Positions 1 to 8,951 of a DNA stretch of 20,519 nt are shown here, piece by piece. Source of the stretch: Cytophagaceae bacterium. GTDB lineage: Bacteria; Bacteroidota; Bacteroidia; Cytophagales; Cytophagaceae. The stretch is from positions 1 to 20,519 of the forward strand of contig JAGKWN010000069.1 of assembly GCA_021151805.1 (NCBI GenBank), given 5' to 3'. Numbering within the stretch: position 1 is the stretch's first letter; each line of letters starts with the position of its first letter. Position numbers and translations under genes: made by a program. The notes under the pieces were generated by a model. That model worked only from the letters and a program-made list of their open reading frames with translations, had not been told where the DNA came from and did no database searches.

Positions 1-27
1 ATTTATTGTTTCATAACTAAAGTCAAG

Positions 28-3000
28 ATGAAAAAACAAGCTAAAATTTTTTTGGGGCTACTTATTATAATTAGTAATACTCTGTATGCCCAAGTTCCAA
101 CAATAACATCCTTTTCTCCGGTATCAGGCCAGCCTGAAGATGTTATTACTATTACAGGTACAAACTTTAGCCCATCAATCTCCGGTAACAGCGTTTTCTT
201 TGGTTGCACTCGGGCAATTGTATCAAATGCCACTGCTACAAGTCTTACTGTGAAGGTTCCTTTAGGGTCAACTTATGCCCCTTTAAAAGTTGTAAATACT
301 GCATCCCATTTAATGGGTATGTCAAGTCAGGGATTTATTGTTACATCTCATTGCAGCGGAGGGACATTAAGTTCAAGTTCTTTTGCTGCTTTTGAATCTG
401 TTCCTGTTCAGTCCGACGATATAACTAAGTTTCTGGCTATTGATGATCTTGATGGTGATGGTATGATTGACCTGGTTGTTGGAGATGGCGGATCTTTAAA
501 TTTAAGTAATACTCCAATTACAATATTCAGAAATAAAAGCCAGCCTTCTTTGTTTTCTTTCGAAACAGGAGAAGTTTACAAGATTGATATAGGAACGTAT
601 TTACTGGCAGATCTTGATAACGATGGTAAAAAAGATATCATTTCTATTAAACAAAACAACATCAGTATCCTTAAAAATAAAAGTGTTCCTGGAGATATTT
701 CATTCACACCCAAAGTGAGTGTTGCTGGTAGTATGCTTGCCAGTCCGGGAAATACTGCAGTGAGTGATATTGATGGTGATGGAAAACCTGATCTGGTGAT
801 TGCTTATAGTGCGTCTGATAAAGTTGTGATACTCAGAAACACAAGTACAGCAAGTGCGTTTTCTTTTGACGCCGCTCTTGTTTATACTGCCGGTTTTAAT
901 CCAACGGCTCCTTGCTTAGCCGATATCGATGGAGATGGGAAGCTGGATATGTCCGTTACGAATGCAAATGATAATAATGTTTCCGTATTTAGAAATACAA
1001 GTACTACAGGGGCGATTTCTTTTGCTTCAAAAGTTAATTTTACTACAGGTGTTAATCCACAGGCACTTTATGCAGCAGATTTAAATGCTGATGGAAAGCA
1101 GGATTTGATCGTTGCTAATAAGACATCCCAAACAATTTCATTTTTAGAAAATACTTCCGCTACAGGCACAATTTCATTTGCTTCAAAAAGTGATTTTACC
1201 ACAACAAATGCTCCTACAAAAATTTCCGTGAATGACATGGATGGAGATGGTAAACCAGATTTGGTTATTGCGAATTCATCTTTAAATACTGCTGTTGATG
1301 TATTTCTAAATAATTCAACAGGAAATTCTTTTAGCCTTGAAACCCGTCAGACAGTAAATACAAAGAGTGCACCTTTATACGATATGGCAACTGGTGACCT
1401 GGATGGAGATAAAAAAATAGATATTATTGAATGTGAGAACGGTAGGTTAATTGATATTTACAGAAATCAAATTAATGTTCCGGTTGTTACTTCCTTTACT
1501 CCGACAAGTGCAGCTCCGGGTGCTACTGTTACAATAACAGGAATCAATTTTACTGGAGCTGCAAATGTTCGTGTTGGTGGAATTCCAGTTTCTTCTTTTA
1601 CAGTAGTGTCTCCAACATCGATTGAAGCACAGATTGGACTTGGCAGGACAGGATTTATAGACATTATTACACCTTGCGGAATCACTACGAATAAATCATT
1701 GTTAACAGTATTGTCCAATGTTCCGAAAATTACAGCTTTTGTCCCGGACTATGGGGCTGCAGGCTCAACCGTTACGATTACCGGAATCAATTTTAATCCT
1801 GACGCATCTAAGAATATTGTATCGTTTGGTTCCATTGCAGCTAAAATAATAAGCGGTACAACAACGCAATTGGTTGTAGAGGTACCAGCAGGAAGTACGT
1901 ATCTGCCAATCTCTGTTATGGAAACTGCTTCAGGTTTAATTGCTTTGTCTGATAAACAATTTACAACAACCCCAACCTGTATAAATCCTTTAGGGGCTAC
2001 TTCTTTTATTGATAGCAGGCTTACACTTTCAAGCAGATCATATAATCCATTAAATCTTTACATTGATAATACAGATATTGATGGTGATGGTAAATCTGAT
2101 CTGGTGATGGCTGCAAATTATAGCGGTACAGTGATCTATAGAAATGTTAGTAACGTAGGTGAGTTCTTGTTTGATTCAAGTACGACATGTGCTGCTACTC
2201 CAACGAATGCAAATCCATGGAAGATTAAATCAGGAGACCTGGACGGTGATGGTAAACCTGATCTGGTGGCAGTGAATAAAGGAACCAATACACTCACGGT
2301 TTATAAAAATACGAGTACTCCAGGTCATATTTCATTTGATCCGGGAGTCAATTTTGCCACAGGCACGACTCCGATCAATCTGGCTTTAGGAGACTTGAAT
2401 AAGGATGGCAAACTGGATATTGTTGTAACCAATATCAGCTCTATTTCGGTGTTGAGCAACATCAGCGATGTTCGTATAAATTTTGCCGCAAAAATAGATT
2501 ATACTGGTTTGAGCATACCTGATTATCCCGTGATTGGTGATATAGACGGAGATCAAATGCCTGAGGTTGTAGTTGTAAATACTAGTTTCACACCTTCAAC
2601 TTTTGTAATATTTCCGAATACATCTACTGCAGGAGGTACTATTGCATTAGGGACAAAGAAATCTTTTACTGCTTTGGATATGATTAAAGACTTTAGTGTA
2701 GGAGATCTGGATCGGGATGGTAAACTAGATCTGATTGCAGCGTTACCCAAGTACATATCTGTTTACAGGAATCTTTCTACTGCAGGAACAATATCACTTG
2801 ATAATAGCCAGAATTTTCCTGTCGATCCTTCAGAACTAATAAGAACAATATCGCTAATTGATTTTGATGCCGATGGGAAGCCTGAAATAACTGCATCATC
2901 TAATATAAGTACGTTTGTATTAAAAAATACCAGCAATACAGGCAGTATTTCTTTTGCTGATGTAATGAAATATGCTATCTCCCACGATGATTGTATTACA

Positions 3001-5688
3001 ATTAATGATTTTGATGGCGACGGAGGGTTTGATATAATTTCTCCATATTCTTCGTATACGAATACTTCAATCCGAATAACACGAAGCGCATCAAACAGTC
3101 CCGTTATTTCTTATTTTACACCTACAAATGCTACGCCAGGAACAACTGTTACATTGGCAGGGGTAAATTTTACATCTGTCACAGCGGTTCAATTTGCAGG
3201 CGTTTCTGTATCCTCTTTTACAATCGTTTCTTCAACGCAGATTACAGCAGTAGTTGGTGCTGTTTCTAACGGTATTACAGGAGATCTAACGGTTGTTTCT
3301 GCCTGTGGTAAGGTTGTTCGTTCAGGATATTCCTCTTATCAAATTCCTGCTATTGTTTCCATTACGCCCGAATCAGGTAATATAGGAGAAACAATCGTTA
3401 TTAAAGGCAATAATTTTAACAGTGAATTTTCTAAGAACATTGTTTTCTTTGGTGCTACGAGAGCTACAGTGTTGAGCGGCGATAACAATACTCTTACGTT
3501 AAAAGTGCCTTCGAGCGGTACTTTTCAGTCAATTACTGTTTTAGACAGTATTACAGGCTTAACGGCGAGTAGCAAGCAGCCTTTTGTTATAACCAATTCA
3601 TGTATAAGCATTATTAATTCAGGTTCGTTTGGTCCTAAAACGGATAATACAACTGTTTCCAATCCGGTGCAAGTGTCTGTAGCCGACTTTAACAATGATG
3701 GGAAATCAGAACTTTTGATTGCCAATCAGGGCCCGTCAAAGGCAGCTAGTATTTTATCTTTGTTTAAAAACAAAACTGTTAATAATACGCTTTCGTTTGA
3801 TCCTAAGATTGATTTATTCGGAGGAAGAAACAATGTAATTTGCGATATAAATTCTGATGGTAAACTTGATATCGTCTCAACAAATAGTTCAGACGATTTA
3901 ATTTCGATTTTTGTAAACACAAGTTCCGGGGATGTTATTTCCTTTGCTCCGAAAATAGATTTAGCAGCAAGTGTTGCTCCTGATTTGATTGCAGCGGATG
4001 ATCTTGATGGAGATGGTAAAACGGATATTATAGTGACAAACAGTGCACAGATTATTTCTATCTATAAAAATACAAGTGCTGCCGGGGTAGTTTTATTTGC
4101 ACCAAGAATAGATGTAAATTATGGACGCGTTTTGGCTATGATCACACTAAGCGATCTTGATGGTGATGGTAAACCTGAACTGATAGGTTTGAGCAACGCA
4201 TCAGCTCAAAAAGGAATTTTTGTTTATAAAAATATCAGCAGCATTGGAATGATCTCTTTCAATACTACAGCTACAAGTATTTCAGGAGGAGTAAACCTGG
4301 GCGGTGTATGTTTTGCTGACCTGGATAAAGATGGAAAAAAGGATGTTGCGTTTACAACTACGGACGATAATAAATTATATATAAGAAAAAATGCAAGTGC
4401 CTATGGAGTCTTATCTTTTGCAACAAGCATCAGTTTTTCTACAGCAGTTTATCCAGGTAATGTTTCTGCGAATGATATGGATGGAGATGGATGGGTAGAT
4501 CTTGTCGTAGCTAATTTTGGGACAGCTTCTGTTTCTGTATTTAAAAGTGTTGGCGGTGCAAACTTGTCTTTTTCTAAAACGGATTTTACTTCAGGAGCTA
4601 ATCCAGGTTCACCTTTTGTAAGTGATTTAACCGGAGATGGAAGACCGGAGATCATTACAGTGTCTCAGTTAACCAACATTGTTTCAATGTTTAAAAATAA
4701 TGTAGGAATTATTGCAGCACCTACCACTGCTGCTATTCAGTATTGCAAAGATGGTGAGGCAAAACCATTAACTGCAAGCGGGATGTCATTACTATGGTAT
4801 ACTGACGTATCCGGAGGAATTGGTTCTGCTGTTGCTCCTGTACCCGCAACAACTGTTTCAGGTACTGTTTCTTATTATGTTTCTCAAACGGTTTCAGGAT
4901 GTGAAAGTCCAAGAGCTGAGCTTCTTGTAAAAACCAATGAAGAGGTTTTAGCACCTGTAGTAGAAAGTCCTGTAAATTATTGTAAGAATGCAGTGGCGGG
5001 TCCGTTAACTGCAACAGGAAATGCACTGCTTTGGTATTCTTATGAAACAGATAATACGGGCTCTTCCGATGCTCCAATTCCAGCAACGAATACTGCAGGA
5101 ACTTGGTCTTACTTCGTGTCTCAACGTGTTTCAGGATGTGAGGGGCCAAGAGCTCAAATTGATGTTGTAACCTTAACAACTGCAATTCCTCCAAAGCCAA
5201 CTGTTAATACACCTGTGAATTATAATCAAAATGATCATGCAACGGCTTTATCAGCTGTTGGTACAAACTTATTGTGGTATTCCTATTTATCAGGAGGAAA
5301 TGGCGTCGTTCAAGCTCCTATTCCTGCTACAATTACTCCGGAAACTTCAACATATTATGTTACTCAAACCATCGATGGATGTGAAAGTTTAAGAACCGCT
5401 ATCGAAGTAGTAGTTCATGGAGTATCAACAGATGTTCATTCTGGTATTTATGAAAGTATACGGATATATCCTAATCCTGCCAATAGTGATAATATTACAA
5501 TTGAAATTACAACTGATCTGATAAATACTGAATATTCGTTGATGGATCAGACAGGAAAGCTGTTATTGGCAGGACAATTAACAGAGCAACACAATAGTAT
5601 AAATATTGCCCAATTGACAGCAGGTTTATATACGATCCGCATCGGAAGTAACGGAAAGGGCCACTTCAAACTGATTAAATTAAAATAA
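28..5688 (+). CDS. Giant T9SS-secreted TIG/FG-GAP (VCBS) repeat surface protein
   Basis: Predicted secreted or cell-surface protein of 1886 residues with no recognisable catalytic domain; adhesion or polymer binding is an inference. Seen in order: a signal peptide (1-21, ending LYAQ); a TIG/IPT domain (about 22-105); seven FG-GAP/VCBS repeats (about 135-480); two TIG domains (about 482-655); seven more repeats (about 670-1020); two TIG domains (about 1024-1195); a third set of seven repeats (about 1205-1557); three Ig-like modules of about 75 residues with recurring LLWY, YYV and GCES motifs (about 1562-1797); and a C-terminal sorting domain (about 1810-1886) starting IRIYPNPA and ending in a basic LIKLK tail. 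Each FG-GAP repeat has a calcium-loop motif of the DxDxDGxxD type, 21 in all. Seven per block fits three seven-bladed integrin-like propellers. The sorting domain implies outer-membrane export by T9SS. The gene starts 27 bases into the window, so its promoter is not visible. It looks more A+T-rich than the GH30 gene beside it. Confidence 0.93.
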   Translation: MKKQAKIFLGLLIIISNTLYAQVPTITSFSPVSGQPEDVITITGTNFSPSISGNSVFFGCTRAIVSNATATSLTVKVPLGSTYAPLKVVNTASHLMGMSSQGFIVTSHCSGGTLSSSSFAAFESVPVQSDDITKFLAIDDLDGDGMIDLVVGDGGSLNLSNTPITIFRNKSQPSLFSFETGEVYKIDIGTYLLADLDNDGKKDIISIKQNNISILKNKSVPGDISFTPKVSVAGSMLASPGNTAVSDIDGDGKPDLVIAYSASDKVVILRNTSTASAFSFDAALVYTAGFNPTAPCLADIDGDGKLDMSVTNANDNNVSVFRNTSTTGAISFASKVNFTTGVNPQALYAADLNADGKQDLIVANKTSQTISFLENTSATGTISFASKSDFTTTNAPTKISVNDMDGDGKPDLVIANSSLNTAVDVFLNNSTGNSFSLETRQTVNTKSAPLYDMATGDLDGDKKIDIIECENGRLIDIYRNQINVPVVTSFTPTSAAPGATVTITGINFTGAANVRVGGIPVSSFTVVSPTSIEAQIGLGRTGFIDIITPCGITTNKSLLTVLSNVPKITAFVPDYGAAGSTVTITGINFNPDASKNIVSFGSIAAKIISGTTTQLVVEVPAGSTYLPISVMETASGLIALSDKQFTTTPTCINPLGATSFIDSRLTLSSRSYNPLNLYIDNTDIDGDGKSDLVMAANYSGTVIYRNVSNVGEFLFDSSTTCAATPTNANPWKIKSGDLDGDGKPDLVAVNKGTNTLTVYKNTSTPGHISFDPGVNFATGTTPINLALGDLNKDGKLDIVVTNISSISVLSNISDVRINFAAKIDYTGLSIPDYPVIGDIDGDQMPEVVVVNTSFTPSTFVIFPNTSTAGGTIALGTKKSFTALDMIKDFSVGDLDRDGKLDLIAALPKYISVYRNLSTAGTISLDNSQNFPVDPSELIRTISLIDFDADGKPEITASSNISTFVLKNTSNTGSISFADVMKYAISHDDCITINDFDGDGGFDIISPYSSYTNTSIRITRSASNSPVISYFTPTNATPGTTVTLAGVNFTSVTAVQFAGVSVSSFTIVSSTQITAVVGAVSNGITGDLTVVSACGKVVRSGYSSYQIPAIVSITPESGNIGETIVIKGNNFNSEFSKNIVFFGATRATVLSGDNNTLTLKVPSSGTFQSITVLDSITGLTASSKQPFVITNSCISIINSGSFGPKTDNTTVSNPVQVSVADFNNDGKSELLIANQGPSKAASILSLFKNKTVNNTLSFDPKIDLFGGRNNVICDINSDGKLDIVSTNSSDDLISIFVNTSSGDVISFAPKIDLAASVAPDLIAADDLDGDGKTDIIVTNSAQIISIYKNTSAAGVVLFAPRIDVNYGRVLAMITLSDLDGDGKPELIGLSNASAQKGIFVYKNISSIGMISFNTTATSISGGVNLGGVCFADLDKDGKKDVAFTTTDDNKLYIRKNASAYGVLSFATSISFSTAVYPGNVSANDMDGDGWVDLVVANFGTASVSVFKSVGGANLSFSKTDFTSGANPGSPFVSDLTGDGRPEIITVSQLTNIVSMFKNNVGIIAAPTTAAIQYCKDGEAKPLTASGMSLLWYTDVSGGIGSAVAPVPATTVSGTVSYYVSQTVSGCESPRAELLVKTNEEVLAPVVESPVNYCKNAVAGPLTATGNALLWYSYETDNTGSSDAPIPATNTAGTWSYFVSQRVSGCEGPRAQIDVVTLTTAIPPKPTVNTPVNYNQNDHATALSAVGTNLLWYSYLSGGNGVVQAPIPATITPETSTYYVTQTIDGCESLRTAIEVVVHGVSTDVHSGIYESIRIYPNPANSDNITIEITTDLINTEYSLMDQTGKLLLAGQLTEQHNSINIAQLTAGLYTIRIGSNGKGHFKLIKLK

Positions 5689-5765
5689 TAGAAGGGAAGT
5701 TACAGATCAAAAAATAACTTTTAGTTGACTAAAAATAAGAAGGGATGGCTGGTGTCTGTTTATTT

Positions 5766-5780
5766 CCAGTCTAAGACTGG
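5766..5780. repeat. Small perfect hairpin, TAA loop
   Basis: Six-base arms CCAGTC and GACTGG enclose the loop TAA, 77 bases after the stop codon of the large surface-protein gene. It is the first of three hairpins in a row in this convergent intergenic gap. It has no following T-run, so it could be an mRNA 3'-end stabiliser or chance. Confidence 0.4.
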
Positions 5781-5814
5781 CTCAAGGAGGAGTAAAAGCA
5801 TATACAGGTTAAAT

Positions 5815-5847
5815 ACCGATGCCATCGCTTAAAGCGATGGCATCGGT
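5815..5847. repeat. 33-base palindromic repeat (copy 1)
   Basis: Fifteen-base perfect arms (ACCGATGCCATCGCT and its complement) surround the loop TAA. The same palindrome recurs on the other strand at 19549-19581 with a single difference in 33 bases, so it is a dispersed element and not a private terminator. It lies in the 3' gap of the large surface-protein gene, just before the bidirectional terminator. Confidence 0.8.
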
Positions 5848-5862
5848 TCTAATAACAAGTAT

Positions 5863-5906
5863 AAAACAACAAAGCCTGCGGCTCTCACCGCAGGCTTTGT
5901 TGTTTT
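5863..5906. terminator. Bidirectional intrinsic terminator between convergent genes
   Basis: A perfect 19-base-pair stem has arms 5863-5881 and 5888-5906 and the loop CTCTCA. The stem is A/T-rich outside and G/C-rich inside (AAAGCCTGCGG), so each strand ends in a T-rich arm. It sits between two converging genes and should stop transcripts from both. A second terminator with the same loop and almost the same stem lies at 11954-11981. Confidence 0.85.
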
Positions 5907-5962
5907 GATAAATTCATGCCAGCATCAGCAGACATCCGCTTGTGCCTTGCACGATCTCATCT

Positions 5963-8257
5963 TTACTGTTTCACTACGCGCAGCACATCTGTTTTTGTAC
6001 CGCTGTTTACTTTCACAATATAAATCCCTTTCGCATACGTAGCGCCGAAGCTCAGCTGCTCTGTGCTGCTGAAGAAGTCAAGCAGCCTGCCGTCAACGGT
6101 CAGGATCTGCACATCTGAAACCTGAGACAACGTAAGTGAGAATACATCATTGCTTGGGTTAGGAGCGAGGATGATGCTGCCGGTAATTAGCGCATCCGTT
6201 GTTGCTGTTGTTGTACATTCAGACGCATCCCTGGTTGTTACAACTGTTGGTGAGGAAGTAGACTTGCAGCCCGATGCACTCGTTACTTCAACCGTGTAGC
6301 TGCCTGCTGCCGAAGCAGCGTAGGTTTGCGACGTACCAACCTGTGAGCTTCCGCTGAACCATTTGTAGGAAGAACCGCTGCTGGCTGTAAGGTCTACGCT
6401 CTCACCCGTGCATAGTGCGGTAGATTCTGTCGTGCTGATCGTTGCTACCGCACAGCTGTTTGTAAGTGTTACCACAAAGGTTGTGATGGATTTTTCCGGC
6501 AGGGTGATTGCCTGGCTTGCATCCACCGTTACAGTCTGGTAAAAATCACCGTCCACAGACTGATAAGCTGTAACACCCGATACCGTTGCGCTGCCGAAGC
6601 CCAGGTTGATATCCTGCGGGTCGCTGCTGTTGTTTACCGATACAATCGTGATCTGCGTGCCAGCCGGATTGATAAATGCCGATGATTTTGTCAACGCGTT
6701 GTTACCTGTTAATGCAATACGCGTATAGCCTTTGTCGATGTATTTGGCAAAATGTTTTATCGTATAATAATGATCACCGATGGTATAGTTGCCCGAAGCA
6801 TCCACGTTGATCATCGCGTCTGCTTTTGTTTCATCCCACATCATTTCCCAGTAGATATAAGCAGAGGCGTTGGCCTGTAATAAACTTTCCTGGATAATGT
6901 CAGCCGTTTGCAGCCAATCAAAATTAGCGCTTGAAAACTCCGTCATGAAATTCGGCTTGTTGTTGAATTCCGTTTTGATCATGTTCAGCGGGGTAGCGTC
7001 AATGCTGCCCGGACTGCCATAATAATTATACAGGTGGTATGCATAAGCCTCCAATGCAGATTTGTTTTTAATCGGTGTGGCGAATTCGCGGAAGGTATTC
7101 AGTGACGCATCCCACAGCGCGCTGCCGATATTCTCTGTTTCCGGCCCGATCATCTTCGGTACCGTTGTGCGGTTTTTAATTTGATCATATACCGCGTCAA
7201 AGGCCTGGTCATAACCCGCAACCGTAGCTGTTTCTACCGGACGGAAGGCACAGCTTGCCCAGTCTGGTGTTTCGAAGCCCGGTTCATTCTGAATGCTGAT
7301 GTATTCAGGTGTGAAGGTAATGTTATCCAGAAGGTCTGTCCAGTATTGTCCGAACTCAGCATACATGAACTGTCCGTTGGAACTCTTCAGTGTACCTTCG
7401 TTCAGGTTGTCATTGCTTTTCAGCGCAGACGGCGGTCCCCAGGAACTCAGCAGGACATCAATGTTTTCATTCTCCTGTTTCGCCAGCGTGTACAATTGAT
7501 TGGTCGCATCGAAGTGCGGCTTGAACCAGTCTGTCTCCATTTCAGCCGGACTTTTAACCGCCGGATAGCCGTCAGGGTAGTACCAGTTTTTCAGACGGAT
7601 GATATCCGTGCCAAGGTCAGAGAAAAGCAGGTCTGCAATTTCAGTTTTTTTAGGACTGCTGATGATGCGGTCGCAGTACCAGGTGAGCGCACCGCCAAAG
7701 CCCGTCATCTGCTGGTAAGACGTACTCTTATCGATCGTCAGCGTAAGCGGCCCCGTTGCCGACGGATCCACCACCTGTACATTGTCGATGTAATAAACAC
7801 CACCGGCAGTGAGGTAATTGAACTTCAGCTGTTCAGCAGCCTCGGTGGGCGTGAAGGTCCATTCGTATTTCACCCAGTCGGTTGTGAGTGCATACGTCTT
7901 CTCTGCATAATAATTGGAATTGGTGCTTTGCATGACAGACTTCAGTGAGGCTGGCGTACCGGCAGCCTTCGCATAAAAGCTCAGCGTGTAAGGCGTTCCG
8001 GGTGTAGCGGTCCAGCCGCTGTGAATACTCTGGATGCTCCAGAAATTCGTACCCAGCGTTGTTACATCTGTCCGCAGCGATGTGGTACCGTCCACGGCGT
8101 CCGTGGAAAGAAAGGTGTAGGTTGCGCTGCCGCCGTCACCAGCAAGGTTGAGCCAGTTCGTCGTCTGTTCAAAAGAACCATTGGTAATCAGGTTTTGCGC
8201 ATAGCTTGCATGCATGGCGAGGTACACCATGCCCAGCGTAAAAATTTTCTTTAACAT
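5963..8257 (-). CDS. T9SS-secreted glycoside hydrolase family 30-like enzyme with N-terminal CBM
   Basis: Predicted extracellular retaining glycosidase of 764 residues, probably acting on xylan or another plant polysaccharide. Seen: a signal peptide (1-20, ending SYAQ); a jelly-roll carbohydrate-binding module of CBM4/9 type (about 22-165, beginning NLITNGSFE and ending YYIDNVQV); a GH30 catalytic region (about 172-600) opening with the typical MTGFGGA; an Ig-like module (about 602-675); and a T9SS sorting domain (about 694-764, with LAPNPSND). The expected acid/base is Glu325 in SIQNEP and the nucleophile is Glu440 in FMTEFSS. The strand after the nucleophile ends YWEMMWDE, without the RRS-type arginines that subfamily 8 glucuronoxylanases use to hold glucuronate, so substrate specificity may differ. 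The gene is monocistronic and converges on the surface-protein gene. Confidence is high for the GH30 fold and low for the exact substrate. Confidence 0.88.
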   Translation of the reverse strand: MLKKIFTLGMVYLAMHASYAQNLITNGSFEQTTNWLNLAGDGGSATYTFLSTDAVDGTTSLRTDVTTLGTNFWSIQSIHSGWTATPGTPYTLSFYAKAAGTPASLKSVMQSTNSNYYAEKTYALTTDWVKYEWTFTPTEAAEQLKFNYLTAGGVYYIDNVQVVDPSATGPLTLTIDKSTSYQQMTGFGGALTWYCDRIISSPKKTEIADLLFSDLGTDIIRLKNWYYPDGYPAVKSPAEMETDWFKPHFDATNQLYTLAKQENENIDVLLSSWGPPSALKSNDNLNEGTLKSSNGQFMYAEFGQYWTDLLDNITFTPEYISIQNEPGFETPDWASCAFRPVETATVAGYDQAFDAVYDQIKNRTTVPKMIGPETENIGSALWDASLNTFREFATPIKNKSALEAYAYHLYNYYGSPGSIDATPLNMIKTEFNNKPNFMTEFSSANFDWLQTADIIQESLLQANASAYIYWEMMWDETKADAMINVDASGNYTIGDHYYTIKHFAKYIDKGYTRIALTGNNALTKSSAFINPAGTQITIVSVNNSSDPQDINLGFGSATVSGVTAYQSVDGDFYQTVTVDASQAITLPEKSITTFVVTLTNSCAVATISTTESTALCTGESVDLTASSGSSYKWFSGSSQVGTSQTYAASAAGSYTVEVTSASGCKSTSSPTVVTTRDASECTTTATTDALITGSIILAPNPSNDVFSLTLSQVSDVQILTVDGRLLDFFSSTEQLSFGATYAKGIYIVKVNSGTKTDVLRVVKQ

Positions 8258-8373
8258 GTGGTTTGAGTTTAGTTCAGTAATTAAATATAAAAAATAGGGG
8301 TGATACTTTATGCAAAGTGTTGAATATTAAATAGATGTTGCAACGCTGGTCTGGAACTACAAATCTTAAAACA

Positions 8374-8396
8374 CTGCTCTTCGGAATTTGTAATTC
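8374..8396 (+). repeat. REP-like repeat, degenerate copy at left edge of composite element
   Basis: Contains CTCTTCGGAATTTGTAATTC, the start of the REP core seen intact at 17224. The right arm breaks off after AATTC and runs directly into the 290-base structured element, as if truncated by it. Confidence 0.7.
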
Positions 8397-8678
8397 AATG
8401 TCGTTTAGTTAATGAGGTTATCTCAAATCCCAACGGCCTCATTTCAAATTGCGTTAAGAAATTTTGGTTCATGGAGCTTTTTGGAACGCTACAACTAGTC
8501 CTTTTCCCGGGACGATTTTGTAGCGTTCGCGGAATGAACCAAAATTTTAGCTTATTTGAAATAAGCCTTGATCTTTTGGTTCTTTTGCATCATAGCCTGT
8601 CCCGCATCAGCGGGAGCAAAAGAACAGAAGAATCAAAAAGAAAGATACAGGAGAATAAGAAAGGAAAACTGTTTTTAT
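8393..8678 (+). repeat. Structured dispersed element of ~290 bases, copy 1
   Basis: Matches the reverse complement of 16911-17199 over nearly its whole length. The match is almost exact from the TTGCGTTAAGAA segment to GCAAAAGAAC and looser in the last 50 bases. Two internal stem-loops are visible. One has 14-base arms (8459-8472 and 8534-8547) with a nested 11-base pair (8484-8494 and 8518-8528). The second has 10-base arms (8579-8588 and 8616-8625) around CCCGC-ATCA-GCGGG. It lacks a convincing gene; the 69-codon reading frame inside it is probably incidental. REP remnants lie on both sides. Confidence 0.85.
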
Positions 8679-8706
8679 AAACTGATTAAATCTTAATTAA
8701 ATCACC

Positions 8707-8739
8707 GCTCTTCGGAATTTTTGTATTCGCCGCGGCGAA
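8707..8739 (+). repeat. REP-like repeat, mosaic copy with GC palindrome
   Basis: Starts with GCTCTTCGGAATTT like the other REPs, but the second arm is replaced by the perfect 14-base palindrome TTCGCCGCGGCGAA (8726-8739). The same palindrome appears at 11829 and 11911 in similar settings. Confidence 0.65.
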
Positions 8740-8742
8740 CAG

Positions 8743-8800
8743 ATTGCGTTAAGAATGTTGGTTCATGGAGCTTTTGAATGCAGCAAGTCCTTTCTAAGGG
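8743..8800 (+). repeat. Degenerate fragment of the ~290-base structured element
   Basis: Repeats the segment TTGCGTTAAGAA, then TTGGTTCATGGAGCTTTT and AAGTCCTTT of copy 1 (8449-8505), with several substitutions and small deletions. It is an older partial copy lying in the same orientation just downstream of copy 1. Confidence 0.65.
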
Positions 8801-8911
8801 TGGCTGACTAAACACCTCTGCTGACGGGGGATATGAAAGGGCGTGATGATAGTATTCACTTTGTTATGTTTCGCGGTACACACTTACAGTATCTGTTAAA
8901 AAATATCAATG

Positions 8912-8937
8912 CCGCACCAGCCTCAGGGCCGGTGCGG
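8912..8937 (-). terminator. Intrinsic terminator of the desaturase gene
   Basis: Arms CCGCACC (8912-8918) and GGTGCGG (8931-8937) continue inward as GCC and GGC with one mismatch. Read on the minus strand, the hairpin begins about 14 bases after the desaturase stop codon and is followed by a T-rich stretch (complement of 8897-8904). Confidence 0.7.
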
Positions 8938-8951
8938 AAAAGCCATCAGGA

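Larger units (their letters stand above)
8258..8951. other. Repeat-rich intergenic region between GH30 and desaturase genes
   Basis: Non-coding gap of 694 bases. The part next to 8258 must hold the GH30 promoter on the minus strand; I see no convincing full promoter there. The rest holds a REP remnant (8374-8396), a structured repeat of about 290 bases (8393-8678), a second REP remnant with a GC palindrome (8707-8739), a fragment of the structured repeat (8743-8800) and the desaturase terminator (8912-8937). Confidence 0.8.

Noticed and set aside
4733..5200. Minus-strand reading frame of 155 codons
   Set aside because: Antisense to the Ig-like modules of the large surface protein; its Leu- and Gln-rich repeats are complements of the repeated coding sequence.
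7181..7948. Open reading frame of 255 codons on the plus strand
   Set aside because: Lies wholly antisense to the GH30 catalytic domain, with a composition (Arg- and Val-rich, no motifs) typical of a shadow frame of a G/C-richer gene.
8471..8680. Reading frame of 69 codons inside the structured element
   Set aside because: It exists only because of the repeat. The second copy has changes in the loop and tail that do not look constrained by codons, while the stems are conserved.
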